From NCBI GenBank assembly GCA_900315315.1, contig OMYT01000005.1:1-64000 (forward strand): a DNA stretch of 64,000 bases. The letters run 5' to 3'. The DNA is from an uncultured Eubacteriales bacterium. Its GTDB lineage: Bacteria > Bacillota > Clostridia > Christensenellales > Aristaeellaceae. The notes beneath the pieces are model-generated. The model did no database searches and was not told the origin of the DNA. It was given only the letters and a program-made list of their open reading frames with translations. Both the position numbers and the translations under genes were made by a program. Below are positions 34,196-42,551 of the stretch, in pieces. Every line of letters begins with the position of its first letter. Position 1 is the first letter of the stretch.

Positions 34196-35443
34196 TTAAG
34201 TCCGATAGTCTCCGTTGATTTTCACATAGTCATAGGTCAGGTCACACCCCCAGGCGGTGGCTTCCGCATTTCCCATGTTCATATCGCAGAGGAAGTGAAT
34301 ATCGTGCTCCGACAGCAGGGCCAGGGCTTTATCCTCATCAAAGGCCTGGACGCAGCCGTCTTTATAGAAGCAGAGAGACCCCTTCTCTCCGACCATGTTG
34401 ATGGTGATGGAAGCTGGATCGAAGTCGGGACCGGCGTAGCCCAGGGCGCACAGGACCCGCCCGCAGTTGGCGTCTTTTCCGTAGATCATGGCTTTGACGA
34501 GGCTGGAGGCAACCACGGAGCGGGCAAGAGTCCGGGCGTTCTCCTTCGTATCCGCGTGGATCACCCGGGTTTCAATCAGGTGGGTGGCGCCTTCGCCGTC
34601 CCCGGCCATGCGGATGGCCAGCTCACGGCAGACGGATGCCAGCGCTTCACAGAAGACGGCGTAGCTTTCATCCTCTTCGATGATCGGCTTGTTTTCCGCA
34701 AGCCCGCTGGACATGACTACCAGGGTGTCGTTTGTGCTGGTGTCGCCGTCCACGGAGATCATGTTAAAGGTGTCGATGACCACGGCGCTGAGCGCTTTCT
34801 GCAGAAGATCCCGGCGGATCACGCAGTCGGTGGAAAGGTAAGCGAGCATGGTGCACATGTTCGGGTGAATCATGCCGGATCCCTTGCTCATCCCGCCGAG
34901 GCGGACGGTAACCGTTCCCTCGCCGGAGGCGGCGGGGAGGTCGAACTCCACGGCGGTTTCCTTGTTGACGGTATCGGTGGTCATGATGGCGATGCTGGCG
35001 TCGGTGCCGGCTTCTGCGGAAGCCGAAAGCGTCTTTGCCATGGCGGAAATGCCGGCGTTGATCCGCTCGATGGGCAGATTCGGCCCGATGACCCCGGTTG
35101 AGCCCAGCAGGACGCTGTCGGCGGAAATGCCCAGGAGACCGGCGGTATGTGCGGCAGTTTCCCGGCAGATTTTCATGCCGGTTTCACCGGTACCCGCGTT
35201 GGCGATTCCGGTATTCACGATCACAGCCTGAGCGGGCTTGCCGTTCTTCACGATGTCCATGTTCCAGAGCACGGGAGCTGCTTTTACTTTGTTAGAGGTA
35301 AAAACGCCGGCCGCGGCGCAGGGAACGTCCGCGAAGACCATGGCCATGTCTTTCCGGTTCGGATATTTGATGGCGGCTTCACAGCTGGCGGCGCTGAAAC
35401 CTTTCGCCGTGGTGATGCCGCCCGGGATTTTACGAATCTTCAT
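34196..35443 (-). CDS. argJ: Glutamate N-acetyltransferase / ornithine acetyltransferase
   Basis: The 415-residue precursor is autoprocessed into two chains in this family. The cleavage region reads MIHPNMCTMLAYLSTD: the usual Ala-Thr is Cys-Thr here, though the nucleophilic Thr remains. Other landmarks are IPGGITTAKGFSAA at the start, TGVIGPNLPIE and STNDTLVVMSSG. It recycles the acetyl group from N-acetylornithine to glutamate, and in bifunctional forms also uses acetyl-CoA. It overlaps the GNAT gene by 14 bases, indicating translational coupling. The RBS AGGAGAAG lies just before ATG 35443. Confidence 0.95.
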   Translation of the reverse strand: MKIRKIPGGITTAKGFSAASCEAAIKYPNRKDMAMVFADVPCAAAGVFTSNKVKAAPVLWNMDIVKNGKPAQAVIVNTGIANAGTGETGMKICRETAAHTAGLLGISADSVLLGSTGVIGPNLPIERINAGISAMAKTLSASAEAGTDASIAIMTTDTVNKETAVEFDLPAASGEGTVTVRLGGMSKGSGMIHPNMCTMLAYLSTDCVIRRDLLQKALSAVVIDTFNMISVDGDTSTNDTLVVMSSGLAENKPIIEEDESYAVFCEALASVCRELAIRMAGDGEGATHLIETRVIHADTKENARTLARSVVASSLVKAMIYGKDANCGRVLCALGYAGPDFDPASITINMVGEKGSLCFYKDGCVQAFDEDKALALLSEHDIHFLCDMNMGNAEATAWGCDLTYDYVKINGDYRT

Positions 35444-35927
35444 CTTCTTCTCCTATAAACTGCGTAATGTTTTTTTCGTTCAGGACAAACTCGTAGTAGT
35501 TGACATCGGTTTTCCGGGTCCAGCCGATCTTGTTCCAGAAGGCGTTGCCGGCATCATTCCGGGTGAAGGCGATGAGCGAAACCTTGTTGATGCCCATATA
35601 TCGCAGCTGGTGCATGCAGAAACCGACCATCTGGGTGCCGATGCGGCGGCGCCGGTATTCCCGGGCGACGCAGACGTGATAGAGTGCACCCTGGCGGCCG
35701 TCCGATCCGCAGAGGATGGAGCCGACGATCTTCCCGTTGACCCGGGCGACCACACTGGTGGTGGGGTTGCGCCGGATGAAGCGCTCGATATCCTCCCGGG
35801 AGTCATCCAGCGCCCGGATCCCGAAACCGCGGATAGTCATCCACAGGGCGCGGACCTCGTCATAATCCTCCGGAACCATGGGGGTGATGATTACCTCCGG
35901 AAGCGGTTTCTGATTTTCCGGGAGCAT
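35430..35927 (-). CDS. GNAT acetyltransferase inside the arginine operon
   Basis: The 165-residue protein is a GNAT fold: acetyl-CoA motif VAREYRRRRIGTQMV, preceded by VVARVNGKIVGSILCG and followed by INKVSLIAFTRNDAGNAFWN. Its N-terminal part includes MTIRGFGIRALDDSREDIER. It sits between argC and argJ, starting on the argC stop (TGATG) and overlapping argJ by 14 bases, so it is made in step with the pathway enzymes. A role as alternative N-acetylglutamate synthase is a reasonable inference. Alternatively it could be a protein acetyltransferase that tunes the pathway. No ArgA kinase-like domain is present. Confidence 0.85.
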   Translation of the reverse strand: MLPENQKPLPEVIITPMVPEDYDEVRALWMTIRGFGIRALDDSREDIERFIRRNPTTSVVARVNGKIVGSILCGSDGRQGALYHVCVAREYRRRRIGTQMVGFCMHQLRYMGINKVSLIAFTRNDAGNAFWNKIGWTRKTDVNYYEFVLNEKNITQFIGEEDEDS

Positions 35928-36850
35928 CAGATCACCAGTCCTTCCGTCTCATTCAGGCTGAGGGCAAGGTTCATGTTCTGGATCGCGGCGCCGGAGGCCC
36001 CCTTGCCCAGGTTGTCAAAACGGGAGACGAGCAGGATCCTCTCGTCGCTGCCGAAGACGGAAACCTCGAGGCTGTCCCGCCCGGCCATGGCGCCGGCGGA
36101 CAGGAAGCCGCTCTCATCCGGCGCTTCCGCGAAGCGGATCAGGCCGGAACGGTAGTATTCCTGATAGATTTTGTGGATTTCCGCCGCGGTGGCGGAGGTT
36201 TCCGCCGGGGTCAGGGGAATGGTGACCTCCATGCCTGCGTAATACGGCGCGACAATGGGGCAGAAGACCGGGGCGTAAGCCAGGCCGCAGACTTTGGCCA
36301 TTTCCGGCAGGTGCTTATGGGTCTGGCTGAGGCCGTACTGGCGCGGGGCCTGATACAGCGGATCCCTGTCAGGCACTTCATATTCGGCGATCATCTTTTT
36401 CCCGCCGCCGGAATAGCCGGTCAGGGAGAAACAGGAAAGGCGGACATCGGGCGAAAGCAGACCGTTTTCAACCAGGGGGGCGATCAGGGAAATGAAGCCG
36501 GTGGCATGGCAGCCGGGATTCGCGATCCTCTTTGCGGAGGCAATCTTTTCCCGCTGCCCGGTCAGCTCCGGCATGCCGTAGGTCCAGCCTTCCGCGGTCC
36601 GGTGGGCGGTGGAGGTATCGATGATAACGGCCTCCGGATTGATGACGAAAGACGCCGCTTCAATTGCCGCGGCGTCCGGGAGGCACAGAAAGGAAACGTC
36701 CGCGCTGTTCAGCGCGTCCGCCCTTGCAGAGGGGTCTTTACGCAGCTCTTCCGAGAGGACGGTCAGCTGCAGATCCTTCCGGCCGGAAAGCCGTTCCCGG
36801 ATCCGCAGCCCCGTCGTTCCGGCGCTGCCGTCAATAAAAACGTTCATCAT
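35927..36850 (-). CDS. argC: N-acetyl-gamma-glutamyl-phosphate reductase (type 2)
   Basis: The 307-residue enzyme is of the shorter type-2 AGPR class: NVFIDGSAGTTGLRIRERL is its nucleotide loop, IANPGCHATGFISL holds the catalytic Cys, and YSGGGKKMI and HKHLPEM are substrate loops. It reduces N-acetylglutamyl phosphate to the semialdehyde with NADPH. ATG 36850 lies directly after the argG stop (a 1-base gap) with a modest RBS inside the argG end. The GNAT gene begins on its stop codon, so the whole argG-C-GNAT-J stretch is tightly coupled. Confidence 0.95.
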   Translation of the reverse strand: MMNVFIDGSAGTTGLRIRERLSGRKDLQLTVLSEELRKDPSARADALNSADVSFLCLPDAAAIEAASFVINPEAVIIDTSTAHRTAEGWTYGMPELTGQREKIASAKRIANPGCHATGFISLIAPLVENGLLSPDVRLSCFSLTGYSGGGKKMIAEYEVPDRDPLYQAPRQYGLSQTHKHLPEMAKVCGLAYAPVFCPIVAPYYAGMEVTIPLTPAETSATAAEIHKIYQEYYRSGLIRFAEAPDESGFLSAGAMAGRDSLEVSVFGSDERILLVSRFDNLGKGASGAAIQNMNLALSLNETEGLVI

Positions 36851-36851
36851 C

Positions 36852-38075
36852 TTATTTCTTGTTTGCGGCGTCAACGAGAGCTTGAACCTTGGTCGGCAGG
36901 CCGAAGAGGGTGATGAAGCCGGCAGAATCTTTCTGGTTATAGTCGCTGGCGCCGAAGGTGGCGATGTCCTCGGAATAGAGGGAATAATCGCTCCAGACGC
37001 CGGCCTTGATGATATTGCCCTTGTACAGCTTGAGCTTCACTTTGCCGGTGACCTTCTCCTGGGTCTTGTCAACGAAGGCGCTCAACGCTTCCCGCAGGGG
37101 GGAGAACCACAGACCGTTGTAGACCAGTTCCGCGAAGGTGATGGACAGCTTCTGTTTTTCGTGCATGGTCAGCTTGTCCAGGCAGACGGACTCGAGGGCT
37201 TCATGGGCCTTGTAAAGGATGGTGCCGCCGGGAGTCTCATAAACGCCGCGGCACTTCATGCCGACCAGCCGGTTCTCGACGATGTCGATGAGGCCGATGC
37301 CGTTGGCGCCGCCCAGCTCGTTCAGCTTCAGAATGATGTTCTTGGCGGACATCTTTTCACCGTCCAGGGCAACCGGAATACCTTTTTCAAACTCCAGGGT
37401 GACGTAGGTGGGCTTGTCGGGCGCATCGATGGGGGATACGCCCATTTCCAGGAAGCCGGGCTTCTCGTACTGCGGCTCGTTCCCGGTGTCTTCCAGGTCG
37501 AGACCCTCATGGCTCAGGTGCCAGAGGTTTTTGTCCTTGGAATAGTTCGTCTCCCGGGTAATCTTGAGGGGAATGTTGTGCGCCTCGGCATAGTCGATTT
37601 CCTCATCCCGGCTTTGGATATCCCACTCCCGCCACGGGGCAATGATGGGCATATCGGGTGCGAAATGCTTCACGGCCAGTTCGAACCGGACCTGGTCGTT
37701 GCCTTTGCCGGTGCAGCCGTGACAGATGGCATCGGCGCCTTCCTTTTTTGCGATCTCCACCAATCCTTTGGCGATGCAGGGCCGGGCATGGCTGGTGCCG
37801 AGGAGATAATCCTCATAGACGGCGCCGGCTTTCATCGTGGGAATGATATAATCATCCACATATTCTTCCGTCAGGTCCAGCACGTAGAGCTTGCTGGCGC
37901 CGGTTTTCAGAGCCTTTTCTTCCAGACCGTCCAGCTCCGTGCCCTGACCGACGTCACCGGAGACGGCAACAATCTCGGGATTGTTGTAGTTTTCCTTCAG
38001 CCAGGGGATAATGATGGACGTATCGAGACCGCCGGAATAGGCGAGGACGACCTTCTTGATGTCAGCTTTGTTCAT
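36852..38075 (-). CDS. argG: Argininosuccinate synthase
   Basis: The 407-residue enzyme joins citrulline and aspartate using ATP. The PP-loop [10 protein letters not shown] is at the N-terminus; [24 protein letters not shown] and [20 protein letters not shown] follow. ATG 38075 is chosen because AAGGAGGG is 8 bases upstream; the frame stays open far beyond but is out of promoter range. It is the first gene of the long arg-car operon. Notably argF and argH are not in this window, so citrulline formation and argininosuccinate lysis must be encoded elsewhere. Confidence 0.97.
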   Translation of the reverse strand: MNKADIKKVVLAYSGGLDTSIIIPWLKENYNNPEIVAVSGDVGQGTELDGLEEKALKTGASKLYVLDLTEEYVDDYIIPTMKAGAVYEDYLLGTSHARPCIAKGLVEIAKKEGADAICHGCTGKGNDQVRFELAVKHFAPDMPIIAPWREWDIQSRDEEIDYAEAHNIPLKITRETNYSKDKNLWHLSHEGLDLEDTGNEPQYEKPGFLEMGVSPIDAPDKPTYVTLEFEKGIPVALDGEKMSAKNIILKLNELGGANGIGLIDIVENRLVGMKCRGVYETPGGTILYKAHEALESVCLDKLTMHEKQKLSITFAELVYNGLWFSPLREALSAFVDKTQEKVTGKVKLKLYKGNIIKAGVWSDYSLYSEDIATFGASDYNQKDSAGFITLFGLPTKVQALVDAANKK

Positions 38076-38090
38076 GGGAATACCCTCCTT

Positions 38091-38137
38091 CTGCATGATT
38101 ATGCAGGAAATATACACCGGTTTCATTAGCTTGTCAA
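38091..38137 (-). promoter_or_regulatory. arg operon promoter with ArgR-box-like operator
   Basis: On the minus strand TTGACA (38137-38132), exactly 17 bases, then TATATT (38114-38109) form a near-consensus promoter. Directly downstream is the perfect dyad CTGCATAATCATGCAG (38106-38091), over the probable transcription start and ending next to the AAGGAGGG of argG. The TGCAT/ATGCA half-sites and the 4-base AT-rich centre follow ARG-box architecture, so ArgR repression by arginine is inferred. Confidence 0.75.
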
Positions 38138-38205
38138 GAGAAGAAATGATAAAAACATTGCTCGAGTACAATGAAAAAGCAGAGAAGCCCGGGAATGAAA
38201 GGTTT

Positions 38206-38251
38206 ATGCATTTATGCAGATAATCATGCATATAATGACAAAAAACTGCAT
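38206..38251 (-). promoter_or_regulatory. Upstream ArgR-box-like cluster
   Basis: Four more TGCAT/ATGCA-type half-sites stand close together: TGCAT 38207-38211, ATGCA 38214-38218, ATGCA at 38226-38230 and CTGCAT 38246-38251. They lie 70-115 bases upstream of the -35. A second operator cluster would allow looping with the promoter-proximal dyad. It could also touch the tRNA promoter, 27 bases to the right. Confidence 0.5.
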
Positions 38252-38277
38252 AGACATGACTAAGACAGGATTGGTGC

Positions 38278-38306
38278 TTGCTTTTTTTCCAGAATTATGG
38301 TAGAAT
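38278..38306 (+). promoter_or_regulatory. tRNA-Val promoter
   Basis: TTGCTT (38278-38283), a 17-base spacer and TAGAAT (38301-38306) end 18 bases before the tRNA. Confidence 0.55.
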
Positions 38307-38324
38307 CACTTTCGTTGACCGGAT

Positions 38325-38398
38325 GGGATTATAGCTCAGTTGGTTAGAGCACCACGTTGACATCGTGGGGGTCATAGGTTCGAGTCCTACTAATCCCA
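38325..38398 (+). tRNA. tRNA-Val (GAC)
   Basis: The cloverleaf is complete. The acceptor stem GGGATTA (38325-38331) pairs with TAATCCC (38391-38397); the D arm has GCTC/GAGC; the anticodon stem CCACG/CGTGG encloses the loop TTGACAT with anticodon GAC (valine, GUC/GUU codons). The T arm contains TTCGAGT. The discriminator is A at 38398 and CCA is not encoded. A strong terminator follows within 4 bases. Confidence 0.93.
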
Positions 38399-38401
38399 CA
38401 G

Positions 38402-38441
38402 AACCTCGGAGTTAAGGACTTTCCTTGCTCCGAGGTTTTTT
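38402..38441 (+). terminator. tRNA terminator
   Basis: AACCTCGGAG and CTCCGAGGTT are perfect 10-base arms, with an additional AAGGA/TCCTT inner pairing, followed by a T run. Confidence 0.9.
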
Positions 38442-38562
38442 CTTTGTGACGGCTGAAAAGGCACAAGGTGGCTAAGAAACTGGCAGGGCGATCGGGACCA
38501 AAGTATACAGGATTTGTCCCGCTATGCCGGAGAGCTTAATTTGATTAAGGGGTGTTGTTCTG

Positions 38563-38853
38563 ATGTATATCAGGCTTGTGTATTATTCGGGAGACCGTTC
38601 TCTGCTGGAAAGCATTGTGAAGGACGGGAATTCCGGGATTGTCGCGGATAAGCTGTTTTTTCTTGACGCAGTCGATAACGACGGCGATGCCCTCCGGTTT
38701 CAGCATAACAATGGAAGCCATTTTGATGTGATTTTTCTGCATGAGGAAGGAGCACAGTCGGTATTTAAGAGTGTTCTGGCTGCCGTCAGGGAAAACTGGT
38801 CAGTGCTTGAAATGGATATCCGGGAACGGCAGGTCGGGAAACCAATAGGATGA
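38563..38853 (+). CDS. Small protein of unknown function (96 aa)
   Basis: A 96-residue soluble protein, MYIRLVYYSGDRSLLESIVK onward, with no signal peptide, membrane helix or motif that I recognise. The AAGGGGTG ribosome site is about 10 bases before the ATG. It lies 7 bases before a methyltransferase gene in the same direction, so the two are likely cotranscribed. Codon use is more AT-rich than in the arg operon, as in the next two genes. No function is assigned. Confidence 0.6.
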   Translation: MYIRLVYYSGDRSLLESIVKDGNSGIVADKLFFLDAVDNDGDALRFQHNNGSHFDVIFLHEEGAQSVFKSVLAAVRENWSVLEMDIRERQVGKPIG

Positions 38854-38860
38854 ATCTGAC

Positions 38861-39514
38861 ATGAAACTGGAACGAATGGATGAATTTTTCGCGGCACGGG
38901 TTGACGGATATGATGAACATATGAGGACGACAATTGAAGGCGCGTCTGATTTCTATGTTTACACGGTATCTTTGCTTCCGCTGACAAGCGGAGCGCAGGT
39001 TCTGGATCTTGGCTGCGGAACCGGTCTGGAACTGGAAGAATATTTCCGTCTCAACCCGGATGCGGATGTCACAGGGATTGATTTGTCAGAAGCGATGCTG
39101 AAAGCATTGAAGGAAAAATTACCTGATCGGAAGATCCGTCTGATCCGGGGTTCGTATTTCGATGTGCCGTTCGGAGAAAAAGTATACGATGCTGCTGTTT
39201 CTGTGGAATCGCTGCATCATTTTCCGGCTGAACAAAAAGAAGGGTTATACAGGAAACTGCACGGTGCACTGAAAGATCATGGCTGTTTTGTGCTGACAGA
39301 TTATTTCGCTGAATCGGAAGAACTGGAAAAAGAATATTTTCAGAATCTGAAACAAATGAAAGGAGAACAGGGACTATCCGAAGACGAGTTTTTTCATTAT
39401 GATACACCGCTGACAGCTGATCATGAAGTTCGGGTTCTGCAGCGGGCTGGTTTTTCAGACGTCCGGATTCTGAAAAAATGGGGATCTACTTTTACATTGC
39501 TTGCAAGACGTTAG
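38861..39514 (+). CDS. Class I SAM-dependent methyltransferase
   Basis: The 217-residue protein has the Rossmann methyltransferase motifs: VLDLGCGTGLELEEYF (motif I), VTGIDLSEAMLKALKEKL (motif II) and AAVSVESLHHFPAEQ (motif IV region). It opens MDEFFAARVDGYDEHM, like UbiE/COQ5-like small-molecule methyltransferases. Substrate unknown. The gene is in an AT-richer patch after the tRNA, with the 96-residue protein upstream. Its stop overlaps the stop of the convergent YcxB-like gene by 4 bases. Confidence 0.85.
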   Translation: MKLERMDEFFAARVDGYDEHMRTTIEGASDFYVYTVSLLPLTSGAQVLDLGCGTGLELEEYFRLNPDADVTGIDLSEAMLKALKEKLPDRKIRLIRGSYFDVPFGEKVYDAAVSVESLHHFPAEQKEGLYRKLHGALKDHGCFVLTDYFAESEELEKEYFQNLKQMKGEQGLSEDEFFHYDTPLTADHEVRVLQRAGFSDVRILKKWGSTFTLLARR

Positions 39515-39993
39515 TTGCAGGATGATTCCATACAACGGAGAATGAAATCCCGGACAGATTCAAAATCTTCTGCGGGAACACTGATTACGGGCTGCAGGAA
39601 ACGTGTAACGAGAATGATCCGATGATTCCCGGGATCGGGTTCCACACGGCGGACATTACGGAAAAAAAACCGGCTAACTGCTGTTCCGACTGTTATTCGG
39701 ATTTCCTCTTCTGTCATGCTGATGTGCATGCTCCTGCTGTGTTTGCTGTACAGGATGCATGTCGCGGTAACTAAAATGATCAAAAGAGCGAGTGCATATG
39801 AAAACAGTAAAACCGGAGCGGAGATGGGCCACTTTAAGAAAAAGATATGAAGATAAACAACCGGAACTGTCAGGGTGAGACTCAGGACGCCGGACCCAAA
39901 GGTCCGTTTAAATTCATATGCCTTGTAAGCATCGTTGACTTCACAGTCCCAGCAATAAACCCCATCACACAGGGTAACTGTCTTCGGATCCAT
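39511..39993 (-). CDS. YcxB-like membrane protein
   Basis: The 160-residue protein has two transmembrane helices (about 33-55 and 60-80) and a C-terminal YcxB-like domain: ISMTEEEIRITVGTAVSRFF, RNVRRVEPDPGNHRIILVT and VPAEDFESVRDFILR. Proteins of this kind are common and uncharacterised in Clostridia. There is no signal peptide beyond the first helix. It converges on the methyltransferase gene. ATG 39993 has GGAGG upstream. Confidence 0.75.
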   Translation of the reverse strand: MDPKTVTLCDGVYCWDCEVNDAYKAYEFKRTFGSGVLSLTLTVPVVYLHIFFLKWPISAPVLLFSYALALLIILVTATCILYSKHSRSMHISMTEEEIRITVGTAVSRFFFRNVRRVEPDPGNHRIILVTRFLQPVISVPAEDFESVRDFILRCMESSCN

Positions 39994-40233
39994 AATTACC
40001 TCCGTTGATTTCTAAGATTCCTTCCACTATGAAAGACGATTCGATCAGAGAGAAGTTCCATGGGAAAACTAAAAACGGGCGCCGGCGGTCATTTTTCGAA
40101 TAAGCTGCTTTTTTGCTTGCACGGATGCGGGAAAAATGGTATTTTGTCAGCAGAGAGAAATAATTCATCATTTCAAACAACGGGGAAGAAACCGTAAAAG
40201 AATTTACCGACATGCGAAAAAGGAGGGAAATAT

Positions 40234-41619
40234 ATGGCGATCCTGGCCGCCTATATGGTACCGCACCCGCCGATGATTGTTCCCCAGATCGGAAAGGGCA
40301 GTGAAAAACAGATTACAAAGACTATCCGCGCGTATGAGACTGTGGCGGATGAGATTGCGGCGCTGAAGCCGGAAACAATCATCATTTCCAGTCCGCACAG
40401 TATATTGTATGCGGACTACTTTCATATCTCGCCCGGAAAGAGTGCGGCGGGCGATTTCGGTCGCTTCGGCGCGTCTGAGGTAAGTTTCCGGGAAACGTAT
40501 GACGCGGAGCTGAGGGAAAGGATCTGCCGCATCGCGAAGGAGAAGGATTTTCCGGCGGGAACGCTGGGAGAGCGGGACGGGAATCTGGATCACGGGACAA
40601 TGGTACCGCTGTACTTTATCGAGCAGAAGTACCGGGATTTTCAGCTGATCCGGATCGGGCTGAGCGGCCTCTCCCTGGCGGATCATTACGTACTTGGGCA
40701 GATCATCCGGCAGGCAGTGGAAGAGACAGGTCGGAGAACGGTCTATGTTGCCAGCGGAGACCTGAGCCACAAACTGCAGGAATACGGTCCGTACGGGTTT
40801 GCAGCGGAAGGCCCCGAATATGACCGGAAGATCATGGATGTCTGTTCCCGGGGCGCCTTCGGGGAGATGCTCGATTTTGAGGAAAGCTTCTGTGACAAGG
40901 CCGCCGAGTGCGGCCACCGCTCCTTTGTGATCATGGCCGGGACACTGGACGGGCTGGAAGTTCAGGCGAAGGAACTGAGTCATGAGGATGTGACGGGCGT
41001 GGGATACGGCATATGCACATTCCGCCCCGGAGACGCAAAGGAAGAAAGAAGATTTCTGGAGCAATGGAGGAAGAAACAGGCGGAAGCGCTGCAGACCCGC
41101 AGGGAAAACGAGGACAGCTATGTGCGGCTGGCCAGGGAAACGATTGAGAAATATATTGCCCGGCGGGAGAAAAATACGGTTCCCGGCTGGGCACCTGCGG
41201 AGATGACGGAACGGAAGGCCGGCGTATTTGTGTCAATCCACAAAGAGGGACGGCTGAGAGGCTGCATCGGGACGATCCTACCGGTTCGCCGGTCCGTTGC
41301 GGAGGAAATCATCTGCAACGCGGTCAGCGCAGCGACCGGTGACCCGCGCTTCGATCCGGTGCGCCCGGAAGAGCTGGACAAGCTGGAGATCAATGTGGAC
41401 GTACTGAGCACGCCGGAGAGAATCGAAAGCAGGGACGAGTTGGATGTGAAACGGTATGGGGTGATCGTTTCCAGCGGGTCAAGAAGAGGGCTGCTGCTGC
41501 CGGATCTGGACGGGATTGACACGGTGGATGAGCAGATTGACATCGCCCGGAAAAAGGGCGGCATTTCACCCGGGGACAATATTACCATGGAGCGGTTTGA
41601 GGTGATCCGGCATACCTGA
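40234..41619 (+). CDS. AmmeMemoRadiSam system: MEMO-like domain fused to AMMECR1 domain
   Basis: The 461-residue protein joins two partners of an uncharacterised system. Residues 1-270 are a MEMO/LigB-like (class III extradiol dioxygenase fold) domain: MAILAAYMVPHPPMIVPQIG, ISSPHSILYADYF, NLDHGTMVPLYF and ASGDLSHKL place the His metal ligands. Residues about 285-461 are an AMMECR1 domain with the invariant LRGCIGTILPV and ATGDPRFDPV. The function is unknown, although human MEMO1 binds copper or iron. The radical SAM gene follows 16 bases later. AAGGAGGG precedes ATG 40234. In many genomes these two domains are separate genes. Confidence 0.9.
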   Translation: MAILAAYMVPHPPMIVPQIGKGSEKQITKTIRAYETVADEIAALKPETIIISSPHSILYADYFHISPGKSAAGDFGRFGASEVSFRETYDAELRERICRIAKEKDFPAGTLGERDGNLDHGTMVPLYFIEQKYRDFQLIRIGLSGLSLADHYVLGQIIRQAVEETGRRTVYVASGDLSHKLQEYGPYGFAAEGPEYDRKIMDVCSRGAFGEMLDFEESFCDKAAECGHRSFVIMAGTLDGLEVQAKELSHEDVTGVGYGICTFRPGDAKEERRFLEQWRKKQAEALQTRRENEDSYVRLARETIEKYIARREKNTVPGWAPAEMTERKAGVFVSIHKEGRLRGCIGTILPVRRSVAEEIICNAVSAATGDPRFDPVRPEELDKLEINVDVLSTPERIESRDELDVKRYGVIVSSGSRRGLLLPDLDGIDTVDEQIDIARKKGGISPGDNITMERFEVIRHT

Positions 41620-41635
41620 GAAAGGAGAACCGCAG

Positions 41636-42493
41636 ATGGCTACGTGCAAGGTTTGTTTCAGGCGGTGCAGTCCCGCCGAGGGAGAGCGGGGCGACTGCGG
41701 CGCGAGGATCAATCGCGGCGGCAGCATCCGGCCCGTGTATTACGGGCAGCTGTCCTCCCTGGCGCTTGATCCCATAGAGAAAAAACCCCTGATGCATTTC
41801 CATCCGGGGAGCATGATTCTTTCCGCGGGGAGCCTGGGGTGCAATCTTCATTGCCCGTTCTGCCAGAATCATGAGATCGCGCAGGCGGAGAACGGCAGAT
41901 TCGGTGTCCGGACGGATGAGGTGCGTCCGGAGAAACTGGTGGAACTGGCGGAGTCCTGCCGGAACCGGGGGAACATCGGGATTGCCTTTACATACAACGA
42001 GCCGCTTGTCGGATATGAGTATGTGCGCGATACGGCGAAACTGGCTCATGAGAAAGGAATGAAGTGCGTGCTGGTGACAAACGGGACGGCCTCGCTGGCC
42101 GTGCTTGAAGAACTGGCGCCGTATATCGACGCGATGAACATTGACCTGAAAGGATTCACGGACCGGTATTACCGGGAGGTGCTCAAAGGGAACCGGGGCA
42201 TGACTATGGACTTTATCCGGGAAGCGGTGAAACGGTGCCATGTGGAACTGACGACGCTGATTGTGCCCGGGGAAAATGACACGAGGGAGGAAATGCTGGA
42301 GCTCAGCGGATGGATTGCGGGCCTGCAGGACGTTTGCGGCGGAAAGACAGGACGGGACATCCCTCTGCATGTTTCCAGGTTCTATCCCCGGTACAGGATG
42401 ACGGACAGGGCGGCAACAGAGGTCCGGAAAGTATATGAACTTGCGGAGACAGCAAGAGAAAAGCTGAGCTATGTGTATACGGGAAATTGTTAA
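41636..42493 (+). CDS. amrS: AmmeMemoRadiSam system radical SAM enzyme
   Basis: The 285-residue protein has an N-terminal cysteine-rich motif (CKVCFRRCSPAEGERGDCG) and the radical SAM cluster motif CNLHCPFCQ (CxxxCxxC). GIAFTYNEPLVGYEYV and MNIDLKGFTDRYYREVLKGN are typical of the AmrS (formerly pyruvate-formate-lyase-activase-like) group. It should cleave SAM through a 4Fe-4S cluster; the substrate is unknown, presumably handled by the fused MEMO-AMMECR1 protein upstream. AAAGGAG precedes the ATG. The stop codon lies inside the palindromic repeat at 42490, exactly as at the end of the ABC exporter. Confidence 0.92.
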   Translation: MATCKVCFRRCSPAEGERGDCGARINRGGSIRPVYYGQLSSLALDPIEKKPLMHFHPGSMILSAGSLGCNLHCPFCQNHEIAQAENGRFGVRTDEVRPEKLVELAESCRNRGNIGIAFTYNEPLVGYEYVRDTAKLAHEKGMKCVLVTNGTASLAVLEELAPYIDAMNIDLKGFTDRYYREVLKGNRGMTMDFIREAVKRCHVELTTLIVPGENDTREEMLELSGWIAGLQDVCGGKTGRDIPLHVSRFYPRYRMTDRAATEVRKVYELAETAREKLSYVYTGNC

Positions 42494-42529
42494 GGGGGCT
42501 TTCCGCTCGCCCCCTTAAACCCCTTCGGC
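42490..42529. repeat. Stop-codon-associated palindromic repeat, copy 2
   Basis: TTAAGGGGGC (42490-42499) and GCCCCCTTAA (42509-42518) are perfect 10-bp arms, followed by ACCCCTTCGGCGGG. The unit is nearly identical to the one at 15268-15307 and likewise begins at the TAA stop of a gene. It may act as a terminator without a T run, or as a mobile REP-like unit. Confidence 0.65.
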
Positions 42530-42551
42530 GGGAATTAATGTCAGGGGACTT

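Noticed and set aside
39965..40213. Possible 82-codon minus-strand gene before the MEMO-AMMECR1 gene.
   Set aside because: No ribosome site and unnatural composition; it overlaps the start of the YcxB-like gene.
38325..40230. Possible integrated element using tRNA-Val as attachment site.
   Set aside because: No integrase and no second copy of the tRNA 3' end were found within the AT-richer patch.
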